From Stenotrophomonas rhizophila (GTDB lineage Bacteria > Pseudomonadota > Gammaproteobacteria > Xanthomonadales > Xanthomonadaceae): a DNA stretch of 64,000 bases. Below are positions 43,321 through 53,079 of this stretch, piece by piece. The stretch's first letter is position 1, and every line of letters starts with the position of its first letter. Both the position numbers and the translations under genes were made by a program. The notes beneath the pieces were generated by a model. That model was given only the letters and a program-made list of their open reading frames with translations, did not search any database and was not told where the DNA came from. The stretch spans positions 2,229,501 to 2,293,500 of the forward strand of contig NZ_CP016294.1 in assembly GCF_001704155.1 (NCBI RefSeq), in the 5' to 3' direction.

Positions 43321-43815
43321 ATGGACGTGACGGCTTGGCACGTCCTCTATCTCTTTTGGCTGGTTGCAGGGGCCATGGACTTTCTGCTTCACCGAGCCAG
43401 CAGCATCGAATCCACATCGGGACTGAAAGAGGCCACGCTGCACTTGGCGCAGATCGCGATCCTGGGGGCGGCAACGCTCCTGTGGCTCTCCTTTCGAGCA
43501 TCTCAACCGCTTTTCGTGATCCTTCTGGGGCTGATGTGCCTGCATGCCATCACAGGCTATTGGGATACACGCGTGGCCTATCCCACCCGAGCCATTGGCC
43601 CCTTGGAGCAACACGTTCATAGCGTCCTGGACTTGGCCCCTTGGATCGCTATCGGCGCCTTTTACTGGTCCCTTCCTGATACGCACGCGGTAACTGGCTT
43701 GGTGTTTGAACCGGCTCCCATCGCCATGTGGCTGTTTGCCATCGTGCCGGCGCTACTTCTTACGGTGCTTCCCGCCCTCGTTGAGTTCCGACGCTGCCTT
43801 GCCTACCGCGCCTAG
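43321..43815 (+). CDS. four-TM membrane protein
   Basis: A 164-residue protein from the ATG at 43321 with hydrophobic segments near residues 8-24, 45-65, 68-84, 108-125 and 140-160. No motif is recognised. The next gene is convergent, with a strong hairpin between. Confidence 0.7.
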   Translation: MDVTAWHVLYLFWLVAGAMDFLLHRASSIESTSGLKEATLHLAQIAILGAATLLWLSFRASQPLFVILLGLMCLHAITGYWDTRVAYPTRAIGPLEQHVHSVLDLAPWIAIGAFYWSLPDTHAVTGLVFEPAPIAMWLFAIVPALLLTVLPALVEFRRCLAYRA

Positions 43816-43831
43816 GCGAATCCGGCCCGCA

Positions 43832-43860
43832 ACCCGGCGGTCAGGGAGACCTCGCCGGGT
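43832..43860. terminator. bidirectional terminator-like hairpin
   Basis: Stem ACCCGGCG/CGCCGGGT (8 bp) with a 13-base loop, placed between convergent genes. No U-tract, so termination strength is uncertain. Confidence 0.4.
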
Positions 43861-43914
43861 GGAGCTCAGAGATTGCTCGCAGCCGAGCGGGGCGCCGCCA
43901 GCCCGTCTCGTTTG

Positions 43915-44565
43915 TCAGGGGATAAGGATCACCTTGCGGCAGTCCTCCTCCTTACGGTCGAACAGTTCGTAGCCGCGGGCGGCTTCTTCGAGCGGAAGAC
44001 GGTGGGTGATGATCACTCCAGGGTCGAGCGCGCCTTCCCCGATGTAGTCGAGCAGTTCGGGCATCAAACCCTGCACGTGGGTCTGGCCCATTTTGAAGGT
44101 CAGACCCTTGTCGAACGCATCGCCAAGCAGGAAGCCATGCAGATAGCCGGAATAGACGCCGGGAATGCTCACCGTGCCGCAGCGGCGGGTGGCGGCGATG
44201 CACTGGCGGATCGCAACCCCGCTGCTGCCTTCCACCTTCAGCGTGGTCAACGCCGACTCGAGCGCGCTGCCTTCGGCTTCGAAGCCGACTGCTTCGATGG
44301 ACGCGTCCACGCCGCGCCCATTGGTCTGGGTGATGATGTATTGCGCAGGGTCCTCGATCTGACTGAAATCCACCGGGGTTACGCCGTAGGTCTGCGCGGC
44401 GAAGGCCAGCCGGTAGGCCAGATGATCGACCATGAAGATGGTCTCAGCGCCCAACAAGCGACAGCACGCTGCAGCCATCAGTCCGACCGGGCCGGCGCCG
44501 AAGATGGCCACAGTAGACCCCGGTTTGACGCCCGCATTGAGCGCGGCCTGATACCCGAAGCGTGC
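43915..44565 (-). pseudogene. 3' part of a zinc-dependent alcohol dehydrogenase
   Basis: About 215 codons of an MDR dehydrogenase, from [20 protein letters not shown] (cofactor GxGxxG in FGAGPVGL) to the C-terminus [11 protein letters not shown]. The N-terminal catalytic domain, including the zinc ligands, is missing. The upstream sequence changes at about 44565 to an autotransporter. Both genes are on the minus strand, so a deletion is the simplest cause. Resembles glutathione-independent formaldehyde dehydrogenases. Confidence 0.85.
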
Positions 44566-45868
44566 TCCCGGACTGAAGCTCGAAGGTGCTTGCGGCGATG
44601 CCGTTCAAGCCGAGATCACCGCCCGTGATGCCCGGAGTGCCCGAGCCAAATACGACGGCTCCAGAGTCGTTCCGGATGCCGACGGACCCTGCTCCGGTCG
44701 CAGTGATAGCACTGGTTCCATCGATGGTCAGGCTGGTGCCGTCATGCATCAGGGCACCGAAGCTGTTCGCGCCCGCTGAAACCGTCGTGTTCGTAAGGCG
44801 GCCGACAGCGCCCGTGGCCATGAAGAGGCCCCAGCTTCCGGTGCCGACGTTGAACTGGCTGTCGGTGGCGGTGAGGCGGGCCGGTGCGAGTGCGCCATTG
44901 CCCCACCACCCAACGCTGTCATTGCCGAGCGTGATCGAGCTGCGGAGGACATTTGATCGGGAGCCTGCGATGGCGCCTGTGTAGGACCCGGCGAAGTAGT
45001 TGTAGATGCCGAGCGAGTAGTTGCCTGCGGTAATCGTGCTGTCGGTCAGGTTCGACTCGGCCTCGCCCCCGACCAACGCTCCACGGGTCCGGCCAGTGCC
45101 AGCGATTCCATCGCCCAACGTGACGGTCAAGTTCGACGCATTGATCTGGCCCAGAGCACTTTGACCCGGCAGACCGCCCCCAGGTCCGGAGTTGGTGATC
45201 TGGAACACGGTGGCCAACGTGGTGGGCAGGTTGACCACCGTGCCGTTGGCGTTGACCACACCGCCTCCGAACGCCGTCAGCGCTGCGATGGTCATGGTCG
45301 GCGAGTAGGTGTTGGCGGGATTGAGGCCCACTACCGTGCCCGCCCCCAGGTTGAGCACGCCCCCCGTGGTCGCGATGGCGTTGGCCAGGGATTGGGGGGC
45401 CATGTAGATCGTGGTGTTGGTGAACGTGCCGGTTGCGACCGCATAGGCGCCATCCGGCCCACTGAACACGGTGATGGGGCTGAAGAAGCCCGCGCCGCCG
45501 GTCGGTATCTCGGCCACGATGTTGTAACCGTTGAATGTAGCCGTGGTGCCATACCCCACGCGGACCACGTCCCAGGTCGTCCCGGGGACCGTTGCATCGG
45601 GTAACGCGTGCGTGGCGCCGTCGCACAGTGATACCACGCGAGGGTTGGTCTGGATGCCTTGGCACCCAGACCCCTCCGACGGTGCGGTCAGCAGCGTCGT
45701 TCCCGACAGCGTGGGCAAGGGTTCCAACCCATGGTCCGGAGGCGGGGCCGCAGAGGTTACGTAGCTCATGAAGCAGGCGGATGCCAACGCGGTCAGCCGC
45801 AACGCCTCTCGAGAGCGCCCCCGGACATCCCCCGTCCCCTTTGCCATACCCATCGGCGTAGATGACAT
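44566..45868 (-). pseudogene. 5' part of a third autotransporter-like gene, barrel lost
   Basis: From the ATG at 45868 (GGAG upstream) a signal-bearing start, LTALASACFMSYVTSAAPPP, leads into a Gly/Thr/Ala-rich passenger (SVGIRNDSGAVVFGSGTPGI). About 434 residues remain before the junction near 44565. No linker or barrel follows, so the protein cannot be displayed. Passenger style matches the two intact autotransporters, but it is not obviously a close copy. Confidence 0.82.
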
Positions 45869-46144
45869 GTCGAGCTCCGCTTGGGAGCATCGAGTCTATT
45901 TTTGCCTGCTGCCACGTGCATCCGCACAACTGCCGGTTACTCGTCAGTATGTTTACTGAATTCCACAGCGAACCCTGATCACCCGCGGCGGCCGCATGTG
46001 AGCCTTCTCTCACAGGAGGCTTCCCTACCTTGAAGTGCTGCGCAGTAGTTTTACTGAGGTCGGATGCGCATTGACACGCATGCATTCAGGTCTGCCAGGA
46101 CGAGACACTTGGGGCCCCCGGGTCACTACCATCATGGAGTTCCC
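45869..46144. other. divergent intergenic region
   Basis: 276 bp with promoters of the autotransporter fragment and DUF202 gene; nothing else recognised. Confidence 0.4.
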
Positions 46145-46555
46145 ATGAGCCATCTGCCTGCCCCGCCCGACGCCCCGCCTCCCTCCACGTTGGCCAACGA
46201 CCTAGCACGTGGCCGCACCCATCTGGGCAACGAGCGCACCCACTTGGCGTACCTGCGCACAACGGTGTCGCTGATCGGCTTCGGGATCACTATCAACCGC
46301 TTCAGCACTTACCTGATCCAGAACGACCAAGCGCCCAAAGGCAACAGATTGATGCTGCACGACGCGAGCAACGCGGGTTTTGGCATGGTGTTGCTCGGGT
46401 TGGCGCTGCTTGTCTGGTCCCTTGTCCGCTATCAGCTGGTGACCAGGGATATCGAACGCGGCATCATCGATCCTAGGCATCGCGCGACAACGGTCTTTAC
46501 GATGGGTCTGTTACTGCTGGGCGGGCTGACGGCGGTTTGGCTGTTCACCAGCTGA
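46145..46555 (+). CDS. DUF202 membrane protein (YidH-like)
   Basis: A 136-residue protein starting at ATG 46145. The DUF202 motif LARGRTHLGNERTHLAYLRT is followed by three TM helices (VSLIGFGITINRF, FGMVLLGLALLVWSLVRYQL, TMGLLLLGGLTAVWLFT). The family is a small inner-membrane protein of unclear role. The longer frame from 46064 has no support. Confidence 0.9.
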   Translation: MSHLPAPPDAPPPSTLANDLARGRTHLGNERTHLAYLRTTVSLIGFGITINRFSTYLIQNDQAPKGNRLMLHDASNAGFGMVLLGLALLVWSLVRYQLVTRDIERGIIDPRHRATTVFTMGLLLLGGLTAVWLFTS

Positions 46556-46571
46556 GGTCTGCCGCGCCGAG

Positions 46572-46600
46572 GGCGCCGGAGTCCCAGGACACCCGGCGCC
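46572..46600. terminator. terminator-like hairpin between convergent genes
   Basis: Perfect stem GGCGCCGG/CCGGCGCC with a 13-base loop and GTTATT after it, between DUF202 and the arylsulfatase. Confidence 0.6.
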
Positions 46601-46607
46601 GTTATTG

Positions 46608-48215
46608 TCAGTTACTGCTCCCGGCCGGGTTCTCCATCTTCCGCTGGGCCTCTTCCAACGCCTTCTTCATGCTCAGGGTATCGGCGCCCTGCGACGGAGG
46701 AAACTCCATGAGCGTCTTCAGGTGCGCGGCGATGAACGGGCCGGCAGCTGTGGGTGCCCACAACTTGGAGGCGAAGAACTTGCGCCCGATGTAGCCCCAT
46801 TCCGGCGACTGTGGGTCCATTCGCTCCATGGGATCCATGCGCAGGTTGAAGATGTAGGGCACGGACGGGTAGTACTTTTCATCCCACCAGCTGCCCTCCC
46901 GCTTCACGCCGATGTGCATCTTCCAGTTGTCCACGCGCACCGCCATCAGGTCGGTTTCATCGTAGTAGAAGATTTCGCGCCGCGCCGACTTGGGCGATTC
47001 CCCGGTCCAGTGGGCCAGATTGTTGTACCCATCCAGATGCACCTTGTATTTGGTGCCATTCATGGTATGGCCCTTGATCAGCTTCTCCTTCAGATCGGGA
47101 AGCCCGGCGGCTGCGGCCAGCGTGGCGTAGACATCTTCGTGGTTCTGTGTTTCGTTGGAGACGCTGCCGGCGGCGATCCGGGCTGGCCACTTGACCAGGT
47201 GGGGTACGCGCACACCGCCTTCCCAGGTCGTCCCCTTTTCGCCACGGAACGGCGCGTAGCCGCCATCGGGCCAGAGCATCAACTCATTGCCGTTGTCGGT
47301 GCTGTAGATCACGATCGTGTTGTCTTCGATGCCGAGCTCCCGGAGTTTGTCCAGCAGCTGACCGACCTGCTCGTCATGCTCAAGCATCTTGGCCCGCACC
47401 ACGTCTTCCTCCGCCCTGCCCTCGTCCACGGCTTTCTGTATCCACTTTTTCGGCGAGTGGGAATGAATATGGATGGCGGTTGTGTTGAACCAGCCGAAGA
47501 ACGGCTTGTCACCCTTGCCCACCCGGTCCAGCCAGTCGAGGGTTACCTCGACCACTTCACTGTCGAAGGTTTCCATGCGCTTGCGCGTGAGCGGGCCGGT
47601 ATCCTTGATCTTCTGCTTGCCTACCCGACCAAACTTCGGGTCGGTGGTGGCATCGTCCTTGTCCGAGGCCCAGGCGTGGAGCACGCCGCGGGGACCGAAG
47701 GTTTGTTTGTATTCGGGATTTTTTTGCCCAGGGTAGTCAAGCTCCTCGGGCTCCTCTTCCGCGTTCAGGTGATAGAGGTTGCCGAACCACTCGTCGAAGC
47801 CGTGGACGGTAGGCAGAAACTCGTTGCGGTCGCCCAGGTGGTTCTTGCCGAACTGGCCGGTCACGTAGCCGACCGACTTGAGCACTTCGGCCAGCGTCGG
47901 GTCGCTTTTCTGGATGCCACGGGTGGAGCCGGGAATGCCAATGGTGGTCATGCCGGTGCGGATCGGCAGTTGGCCCATGATGAAAGCCGCGCGCCCAGCC
48001 GTGCAACTGGGCTGGCCATAGTGATCGGTGAAGAGCATGCCTTCACTGGCAATGCTGTCGATGTTGGGGGTGCGCCCCATCATCCCGTGCGTGTAGGCGC
48101 CAACGTTCCACACCCCTATGTCATCGCCCCAGATGACCAGGATGTTGGGGAGCTTGTCAGTGCTACCGTTTTTTGCGGAGGACGGCTTCGTAGCTTTTTC
48201 TGCTGTCTTGACCAT
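46608..48215 (-). CDS. arylsulfatase (Cys-type), paralogue 1
   Basis: A 535-residue sulfatase. The metal-binding pair is in NILVIWGDDIGVWN (Asp31, Asp32), and the modified residue is Cys71 in PSCTAGRAAF (C-x-A-x-R, needing a formylglycine-generating enzyme). Further motifs are GQFGKNHLGD and IVIYSTDNGNEL. No signal peptide is visible, so it may be cytoplasmic, or exported by another route. The start has GGAAAGGAG upstream. It follows the MetA-like gene at 60 bp. A close paralogue lies at 57587-59128. Its sulfate-ester substrate is unknown. Confidence 0.93.
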   Translation of the reverse strand: MVKTAEKATKPSSAKNGSTDKLPNILVIWGDDIGVWNVGAYTHGMMGRTPNIDSIASEGMLFTDHYGQPSCTAGRAAFIMGQLPIRTGMTTIGIPGSTRGIQKSDPTLAEVLKSVGYVTGQFGKNHLGDRNEFLPTVHGFDEWFGNLYHLNAEEEPEELDYPGQKNPEYKQTFGPRGVLHAWASDKDDATTDPKFGRVGKQKIKDTGPLTRKRMETFDSEVVEVTLDWLDRVGKGDKPFFGWFNTTAIHIHSHSPKKWIQKAVDEGRAEEDVVRAKMLEHDEQVGQLLDKLRELGIEDNTIVIYSTDNGNELMLWPDGGYAPFRGEKGTTWEGGVRVPHLVKWPARIAAGSVSNETQNHEDVYATLAAAAGLPDLKEKLIKGHTMNGTKYKVHLDGYNNLAHWTGESPKSARREIFYYDETDLMAVRVDNWKMHIGVKREGSWWDEKYYPSVPYIFNLRMDPMERMDPQSPEWGYIGRKFFASKLWAPTAAGPFIAAHLKTLMEFPPSQGADTLSMKKALEEAQRKMENPAGSSN

Positions 48216-48274
48216 GATCTACTCCTTTCCAGTTGAGACGGATCAAACGGACTGCTGCCCACGGGGGCCTTTCG

Positions 48275-49111
48275 TCAGCGGGGATAGAGCAACGTGACAG
48301 TGAAGCGGATGCCCCAGTCCGGCCCGCCCCGCGGCCCCTCCAGGTAGGCCCGAACTCCACCCTGGTAGCTGATCATCTGGCTACCAAGCTTGCTGACCTT
48401 CGAGTACTGGACGTTGAGCGGCACGTTCCACTGCCTCGCTTTCCAGTCGTAGGTGGACTCGATGTTGAAGGCCAGGGTGCGGCCGCCCGAGAACGCCTTG
48501 GCGAGGAACGGCTGGACGAACGTGTTGCTGATGTCGCGCCGGCGGGAGCCGCTGCCGGCGATGTCCGAGATATGATTCACCAGCGCGCCGTAGGTCCAGC
48601 TCGCGTCCTGCTTGAGCAGGACGAAGGTCGGACCAGCACCCCAGGTGTCGGCGCCAAGATCGTCGGTGCCTGTGGGCAGGAGCAGTGCCGGACCGATGCC
48701 CCAGACGATGCCGGAGGGGCCGGTTTCCTTCGGCGAGAAGAAGAAGCTCTGGGTGAGGTCACCAAGGCCCGCCTGGTCAGTACCCGAAATCACGTTTTTC
48801 TGGTAAACCACCGGCAGAATGGTGCGGGAGATGACGTTCCACTCCGGGGAGACCGAGAACGGTGCGACAGGCTGGATGTTCAGCGTATGACGATAGCCAT
48901 CGTTGGAATAGCCGTCGTCGTAGTTGTACTGAAGCGGGACGCTGATGAGCGCTGCCACAGGATTTGACAGCTTCTTCGCCAGGGCATCGGCGTCCTGCGC
49001 CCACGCCGGCTGGGACAGCCCTGCCAGGGCTGGAAAGATGACCGATGCACCGAGCAACGGTCGAAGGCGCAGAGCGCGAGCAGCGCTGGATGAGAGCGGC
49101 ATGGCGGACAC
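48275..49111 (-). CDS. outer-membrane MetA/phenol-degradation-type protein
   Basis: A 278-residue protein with a signal peptide (ASVIFPALAGLSQPAWAQDA), then a beta-strand-rich region (QYNYDDGYSNDGYRHTLNIQ, PEWNVISRTILPVVYQ). This is the MetA/transporter family seen beside aromatic-degradation and sulfatase genes, presumably an outer-membrane channel. It ends in a typical aromatic-terminal beta-strand (RFTVTLLYPR). Starts 3 bp after the DUF4239 gene stop. Confidence 0.82.
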   Translation of the reverse strand: MSAMPLSSSAARALRLRPLLGASVIFPALAGLSQPAWAQDADALAKKLSNPVAALISVPLQYNYDDGYSNDGYRHTLNIQPVAPFSVSPEWNVISRTILPVVYQKNVISGTDQAGLGDLTQSFFFSPKETGPSGIVWGIGPALLLPTGTDDLGADTWGAGPTFVLLKQDASWTYGALVNHISDIAGSGSRRRDISNTFVQPFLAKAFSGGRTLAFNIESTYDWKARQWNVPLNVQYSKVSKLGSQMISYQGGVRAYLEGPRGGPDWGIRFTVTLLYPR

Positions 49112-49114
49112 TTG

Positions 49115-49912
49115 TCAGGGGGTGGGCAGACCCACGGAGCGCTGGAGATCGAGCATGGGGTCCTGTGGCACGTTGATGCCGCCGGTACTTGGCAGATCCA
49201 GATCCAGGACCAATCCCACGGCCAACGAGAACAGCAGGAGCAACAAGGTTGTCGACGTCCGCTGGCGGGCGCGCTCATAACCAAGCAAGCCGGCGGCAAA
49301 TACTGCGAACAGGAACAACATCCGCAGGATCCGGTGTGGAATGTGATCCTGGCGGGCCGCGAACCGTTCCCCGGCCAGATCGATGGATTCGTTGGTGGTG
49401 GTGACCATCAGGCTTGCGCGCGGCGTATCCCGAAATGAGGCGGTGGCCGCCATCACAGCGGCCCATAGCTCCGTCTGCAGCGCGGTGGTGCGTGCGTACT
49501 CATCCACCTCCTGCTGCGCGGTCTTTGCCTTCGCAAAATCCACGCGTGCGTCGATGTATCGGCGCAGCACGGCGCGTACCTGCACGGCGTCGGGCATCTC
49601 CAGCAGGTCCGCCCGCAGCCAGGTGGTTCCTAGCGCGTTGGCCTCATGCAGAACCAGCGACCTGCGCTCGTCGTAGCGGCCAAGTGCGAGCGAAAAAGTG
49701 AAGCCGATAAGCAGCGCCAGCAGACCCAGCACGGTGTTGGTCGAGAACGAGTCGCCTTCATCGGCACCGGTTGTTACAGCCTTCCGTGATCTCCGCAGGC
49801 TCTGTCGAGAGCGCAGGAAGGCCCCCAGCTCGCGGGCGGCCAGCAACGCCGTGAAGAAGATCAAGGTGAGCAGCCACAGCGGGATGAAGGATGAGCTGCC
49901 TGGCAGATGCAT
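49115..49912 (-). CDS. DUF4239 bestrophin-like membrane protein
   Basis: A 265-residue protein with TM helices near residues 10-28, 60-80, 195-215 and 220-240 and a charged cytoplasmic loop (residues 85-190) of helical type (LHEANALGTTWLRADLLEMP). This fits DUF4239. Function is unknown; the operon suggests a link to the sulfatase. Confidence 0.85.
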   Translation of the reverse strand: MHLPGSSSFIPLWLLTLIFFTALLAARELGAFLRSRQSLRRSRKAVTTGADEGDSFSTNTVLGLLALLIGFTFSLALGRYDERRSLVLHEANALGTTWLRADLLEMPDAVQVRAVLRRYIDARVDFAKAKTAQQEVDEYARTTALQTELWAAVMAATASFRDTPRASLMVTTTNESIDLAGERFAARQDHIPHRILRMLFLFAVFAAGLLGYERARQRTSTTLLLLLFSLAVGLVLDLDLPSTGGINVPQDPMLDLQRSVGLPTP

Positions 49913-50069
49913 GTTCCATCACCAACGGGGTACGCGGGGGTGAGTTCAAGGATGACCGACGGGTGCAGAAGCTGCTTCGGTACTTCTACCGATCCTTGCC
50001 CAGTGATTGATGCATGCAGGCGCCGGTACCGACCGCCTCCTGACAGTGCCAGCCTGGCGACCTTCACCC

Positions 50070-50939
50070 TTAAGCGCTGCGTCCCGAGGCGGGCGATTCC
50101 ATACGGCGACGCCACTTGATGTAAGGGATGGCCAGCAAGGTCACCATCAGCAGGTACAGCACGATCGTGGCGGCCAGGAACGGCTCGTCAGGAAAATTGG
50201 TCTTGGCAATAGCCAGCGCAATCGCGGGATGGCGACTGGCCGTGGACAGGGCCAGCACGGTCTGGCGCTGCGCTACCGCCCCGGCCAGCAGCTGCCCCAC
50301 GGCCAGGCCGATCATGATGAATGCCACGATGGCCAGCAGGGTGCCGCTGTGCAGCAGGTTGACCACGATCGGCACCGCAGCGAACAGGACGGGCGCCGCG
50401 GCGGCCAGCAGCGGCACCAGCGATGCCAGCTCGATGGGCCGGGCCAACTTCCTGGCAAGCGCCGGCGCCACGATCCGGACCAGCATGCCCGCCAGCAGCG
50501 GCAGCACGATCATCACGAGGATGATCCTGGCAATCGACGTCGGCGGCATGCCGAAATCGCGGTCGAAGTACGCCCCGAGCATCCACGCCAGCAGCGGCAC
50601 CAGCAGGATCGCCAGCATGCCCATGACCACCATCAAGCCCAACGCATAGGCGCCCTCGCCACCGGCTTTGCTTTCTTTTTTGGGGAGCAGCGGCGGAATC
50701 GGCGCCAATGCCAGAACCACCAGCGCGATCTCCGTTGCACGGGGCAGCGCGAATACGTCCACCATCGCGATGGCTACCAGCGGCATGATGATGAAGATGG
50801 CGAGCACCGAGCGCAGCAGCAGACCGGGGTGGCGCACCAGGAACAGCGCATCCGAAACGGCTGCCTGCAGGCCGTACGAAAATACCGTGCCGAGGATGCT
50901 CGCCTGCAGGCAATGCAGGATCAGCGTCTGGGTGTTCAT
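50070..50939 (-). CDS. bile acid:sodium symporter-like transporter
   Basis: A 289-residue protein with about nine TM helices (LLLRSVLAIFIIMPLVAIAM, YALGLMVVMGMLAILLVPLL and others). The core resembles the BASS/ACR3-like fold, with the ASRHPAIALAIAKTNFPDEP segment as the conserved crossover. Possible substrates include organic anions; arsenite is unlikely given the neighbours. Overlaps no gene; 157 bp before DUF4239. Confidence 0.82.
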   Translation of the reverse strand: MNTQTLILHCLQASILGTVFSYGLQAAVSDALFLVRHPGLLLRSVLAIFIIMPLVAIAMVDVFALPRATEIALVVLALAPIPPLLPKKESKAGGEGAYALGLMVVMGMLAILLVPLLAWMLGAYFDRDFGMPPTSIARIILVMIVLPLLAGMLVRIVAPALARKLARPIELASLVPLLAAAAPVLFAAVPIVVNLLHSGTLLAIVAFIMIGLAVGQLLAGAVAQRQTVLALSTASRHPAIALAIAKTNFPDEPFLAATIVLYLLMVTLLAIPYIKWRRRMESPASGRSA

Positions 50940-50945
50940 GGACCG

Positions 50946-51332
50946 CTACTCCTCATTGGCTGGCAGTACCCGCTCGGGTGGTCGCTTCCAGGGCCAGAAC
51001 CCCTCCACTTCCAGCACCACGGACCAGCTCAGGAAGGTGCGGATGATGACCAGCAGTCCGAGCGACAGAATCGCATTCAGGGTGCTGTCCAACGCCACCG
51101 TACGGACGATGTCGGCGGCCACCAGAATTTCCAGGCCCAGCAGCAGTGCGCGGCCCAGTCGACGCCGGTAGCGCTCATAGCTGTCCGCCCGGTCCTTGTG
51201 CTGCACGGCCAGTGCCAGCAGGTAAACCACCGTCGAGACCAGGATGGTGGCGACAATCAGGCCGATCGCCACCAGCTCGATGCCAAGCGCAGACCATTCA
51301 ACCCATTGTATGGCGTCTTCTTGACTGGGCAT
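50946..51332 (-). CDS. DUF1622 membrane protein
   Basis: A 128-residue protein with three TM helices (LGIELVAIGLIVATILVSTV, ALLLGLEILVAADIVRTVAL, ILSLGLLVIIRTFLSWSVVL). The ATG at 51332 is chosen because it gives MPSQEDAIQWVEW, a normal start; the longer frame to 51455 is unsupported. First gene of the minus-strand group. Confidence 0.85.
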   Translation of the reverse strand: MPSQEDAIQWVEWSALGIELVAIGLIVATILVSTVVYLLALAVQHKDRADSYERYRRRLGRALLLGLEILVAADIVRTVALDSTLNAILSLGLLVIIRTFLSWSVVLEVEGFWPWKRPPERVLPANEE

Positions 51333-51843
51333 GACGCACTGTCCGACGCTGGAGCCTGCATCAAGAATCGCGGCAGCGCGCATCCGCAACCAGCGTTTTA
51401 CTACCGGGCACTGCTCAGTAAATCTACCTGCATGGCACCCCTGCTGGCCGCCCACGTCGCTCAGTTACCGATGCCGTTACCCTCTACGGCACGCTGGCCG
51501 GGCACGTGGCGCCGCCACTGGCATTGCAGCTGCCGCAGGTCAAGCATGCCCCAGAAGATCTGGCCAGTACCGAATGGGTAACATCGCCCCCCACGATGCT
51601 GGCCGCACAGAGCGCTAGCTGGGAATAGAGGTCGAAGATGCGCTTGAGATGGCAAAGCAGCCGAAAGCCTAGCGAGCACGAAACCTGAAGCGGACCTCTG
51701 CCCTACCCCTGATAACGAACCATAATCACCTGCTCGAACCGCACGGCTGCTCTCGGCCAGAGGTACTCATCGGATCCAGCTATGAGATCCTGCGACGAAA
51801 TAAGTCTCCAGCAGGCTTCCTGGCCCGTTTTCCGGCACGTTTT
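51333..51843. other. intergenic region with a recombinase remnant
   Basis: No full gene is supported. It holds the 51-bp integrase remnant at 51622-51672, a half-palindrome GAAGCGGACC (51691-51700) and a degenerate palindrome near 51743-51764. Confidence 0.5.
51622..51672 (+). pseudogene. C-terminal remnant of a tyrosine recombinase
   Basis: Seventeen codons read GIEVEDALEMAKQPKA and stop. The tail of the intact recombinase at 19555-20157 reads GIEVEDALEMAEQTEA, so 13 of 16 residues match. Nothing upstream belongs to that gene; Tyr and the catalytic core are gone. Confidence 0.75.
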
Positions 51844-52299
51844 CTAAGTATCAGGGACGCGGCTGCGCAAATGCTTCCGTCGGCCCCTGGAAATGAGGTC
51901 CACCACCACGAGCGCCCTTGCCCTAGGTCGACCCGGCACGCACCAAAGCCCCCAGAGACCATCCCGAAGGTTCCATTCTTGGCCTTCGAGCGTACAGTCC
52001 CGATCCGGCTCAATCTGCCCGGCCCGACAAATTGCGTCTGCCATTGCCTCTTGTGGGGTTTCGAACCATCTATACCCCAGAGCGCAAATCGCGACCGGCT
52101 GGTCTCCGATGCCCGGATACGCAGGCAGGAGGTCCGTCAGCTTTTGGGTAGCATCTCTCAAGGCCTGCCTGCGGAATTCAGGATCCAGCTGCCAGCGTTG
52201 AAGAACTTCCCTCTCTAAGCATTGCATGCTTCCATCCCAACTGTACAAGTGGTGGATGGATGGCTCCCCCGAGACTGAGGGAAAATCTGCTCCCATCAA
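51844..52299 (-). CDS. hypothetical protein
   Basis: A 151-residue protein, no signal or TM, with a central segment CALGYRWFETPQEAMADAIC and a Trp-rich C-terminal third (EWNLRDGLWGLWCVPGRPRA). No family is recognised. No cassette site nearby. Confidence 0.5.
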   Translation of the reverse strand: MMGADFPSVSGEPSIHHLYSWDGSMQCLEREVLQRWQLDPEFRRQALRDATQKLTDLLPAYPGIGDQPVAICALGYRWFETPQEAMADAICRAGQIEPDRDCTLEGQEWNLRDGLWGLWCVPGRPRARALVVVDLISRGRRKHLRSRVPDT

Positions 52300-52612
52300 C
52301 GTTAAAGTGGCGCGAGGGCCGATCAGGGACTATGGCAACGGATTGCATAGGCTACTGGTGAGGGCTTTGTTGTTGAGGTGAACATCAACTCCAATTGCTC
52401 CGGGGTCCTTAACCGAGTTTGCACCAGGAGGTCCAACGGAGCGCTGCGCAATGCTCCATGTCTGCTTTCGGCCATAAGCGGACACAGAAATGAACCTAGA
52501 GGCGCGCGCGGAGAACAGTTCGGTCGCCGCGCGGGAAGTTGACCTCGGACCGAAGGCTTCCGCCTTCGTGCGCTACGCTGGGTGGGATACATTGGCCCGC
52601 AAGGAGGGCATC
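52300..52612. other. intergenic region with palindrome copy
   Basis: Contains a palindrome copy at 52459-52484. The longer upstream frame from 52490 is not needed by the next gene. Nothing else recognised. Confidence 0.4.
52459..52484. repeat. dispersed palindromic repeat copy
   Basis: TGTCTGCTTT and AAGCGGACA arms around CGGCCAT. Confidence 0.75.
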
Positions 52613-52873
52613 ATGGAACTTATCGAGGACCCGACGTTCTTGAGCCTTTTCGCACAAGTCCAAGTGATGGACGCGGTTCTGATGGCGTCGCTTAAGTCAC
52701 ATCCTCGCCCGGCCGAGCTGCTGGAGCACATTGAGCAGAACATTGCTCTCGTTCGTTCGGTGAGCGCGCTACGGGCTGCAGACGGTCCGATTGGCAAACT
52801 CGCGGATGAGACGATGGCACCTCAGGCGGACGGCTGGCTTAGCTACGCTCGCAACGTGCTGACCGAGGATTGA
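52613..52873 (+). CDS. small hypothetical protein
   Basis: An 86-residue, mostly helical protein (PTFLSLFAQVQVMDAVLMAS). The ATG at 52613 has AAGGAGGG upstream, the strongest ribosome binding site seen in the accessory part, which supports a real gene although no domain is recognised. Confidence 0.7.
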   Translation: MELIEDPTFLSLFAQVQVMDAVLMASLKSHPRPAELLEHIEQNIALVRSVSALRAADGPIGKLADETMAPQADGWLSYARNVLTED

Positions 52874-53079
52874 AGGCTTTTGCCGGGTGCAGATGCCTCG
52901 AAGGCTCATCGCGCAATGTCATAGGCGCCCTCTTCAGCGCGAGTTGCCAGTTCTCGGCCCGAATTCAGTTCTAGGCTCACGAAGATGAACTGCTTCAGAC
53001 CCAAAGTCCGACCGTCACGTGATGGTCAAGGCATCGGCCTAGCGTCAAGTGGATCTATCGGCCTGACTGAGACGTTTCT

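Noticed and set aside
46605-48236. A 543-codon plus-strand frame opposite the arylsulfatase
   Set aside because: Shadow of a well-supported sulfatase gene on the minus strand.
50007-51581. A 524-codon plus-strand frame rich in Gln and His
   Set aside because: Antisense to the symporter and DUF1622 genes; the composition is that of an opposite-strand frame of a membrane-protein gene.
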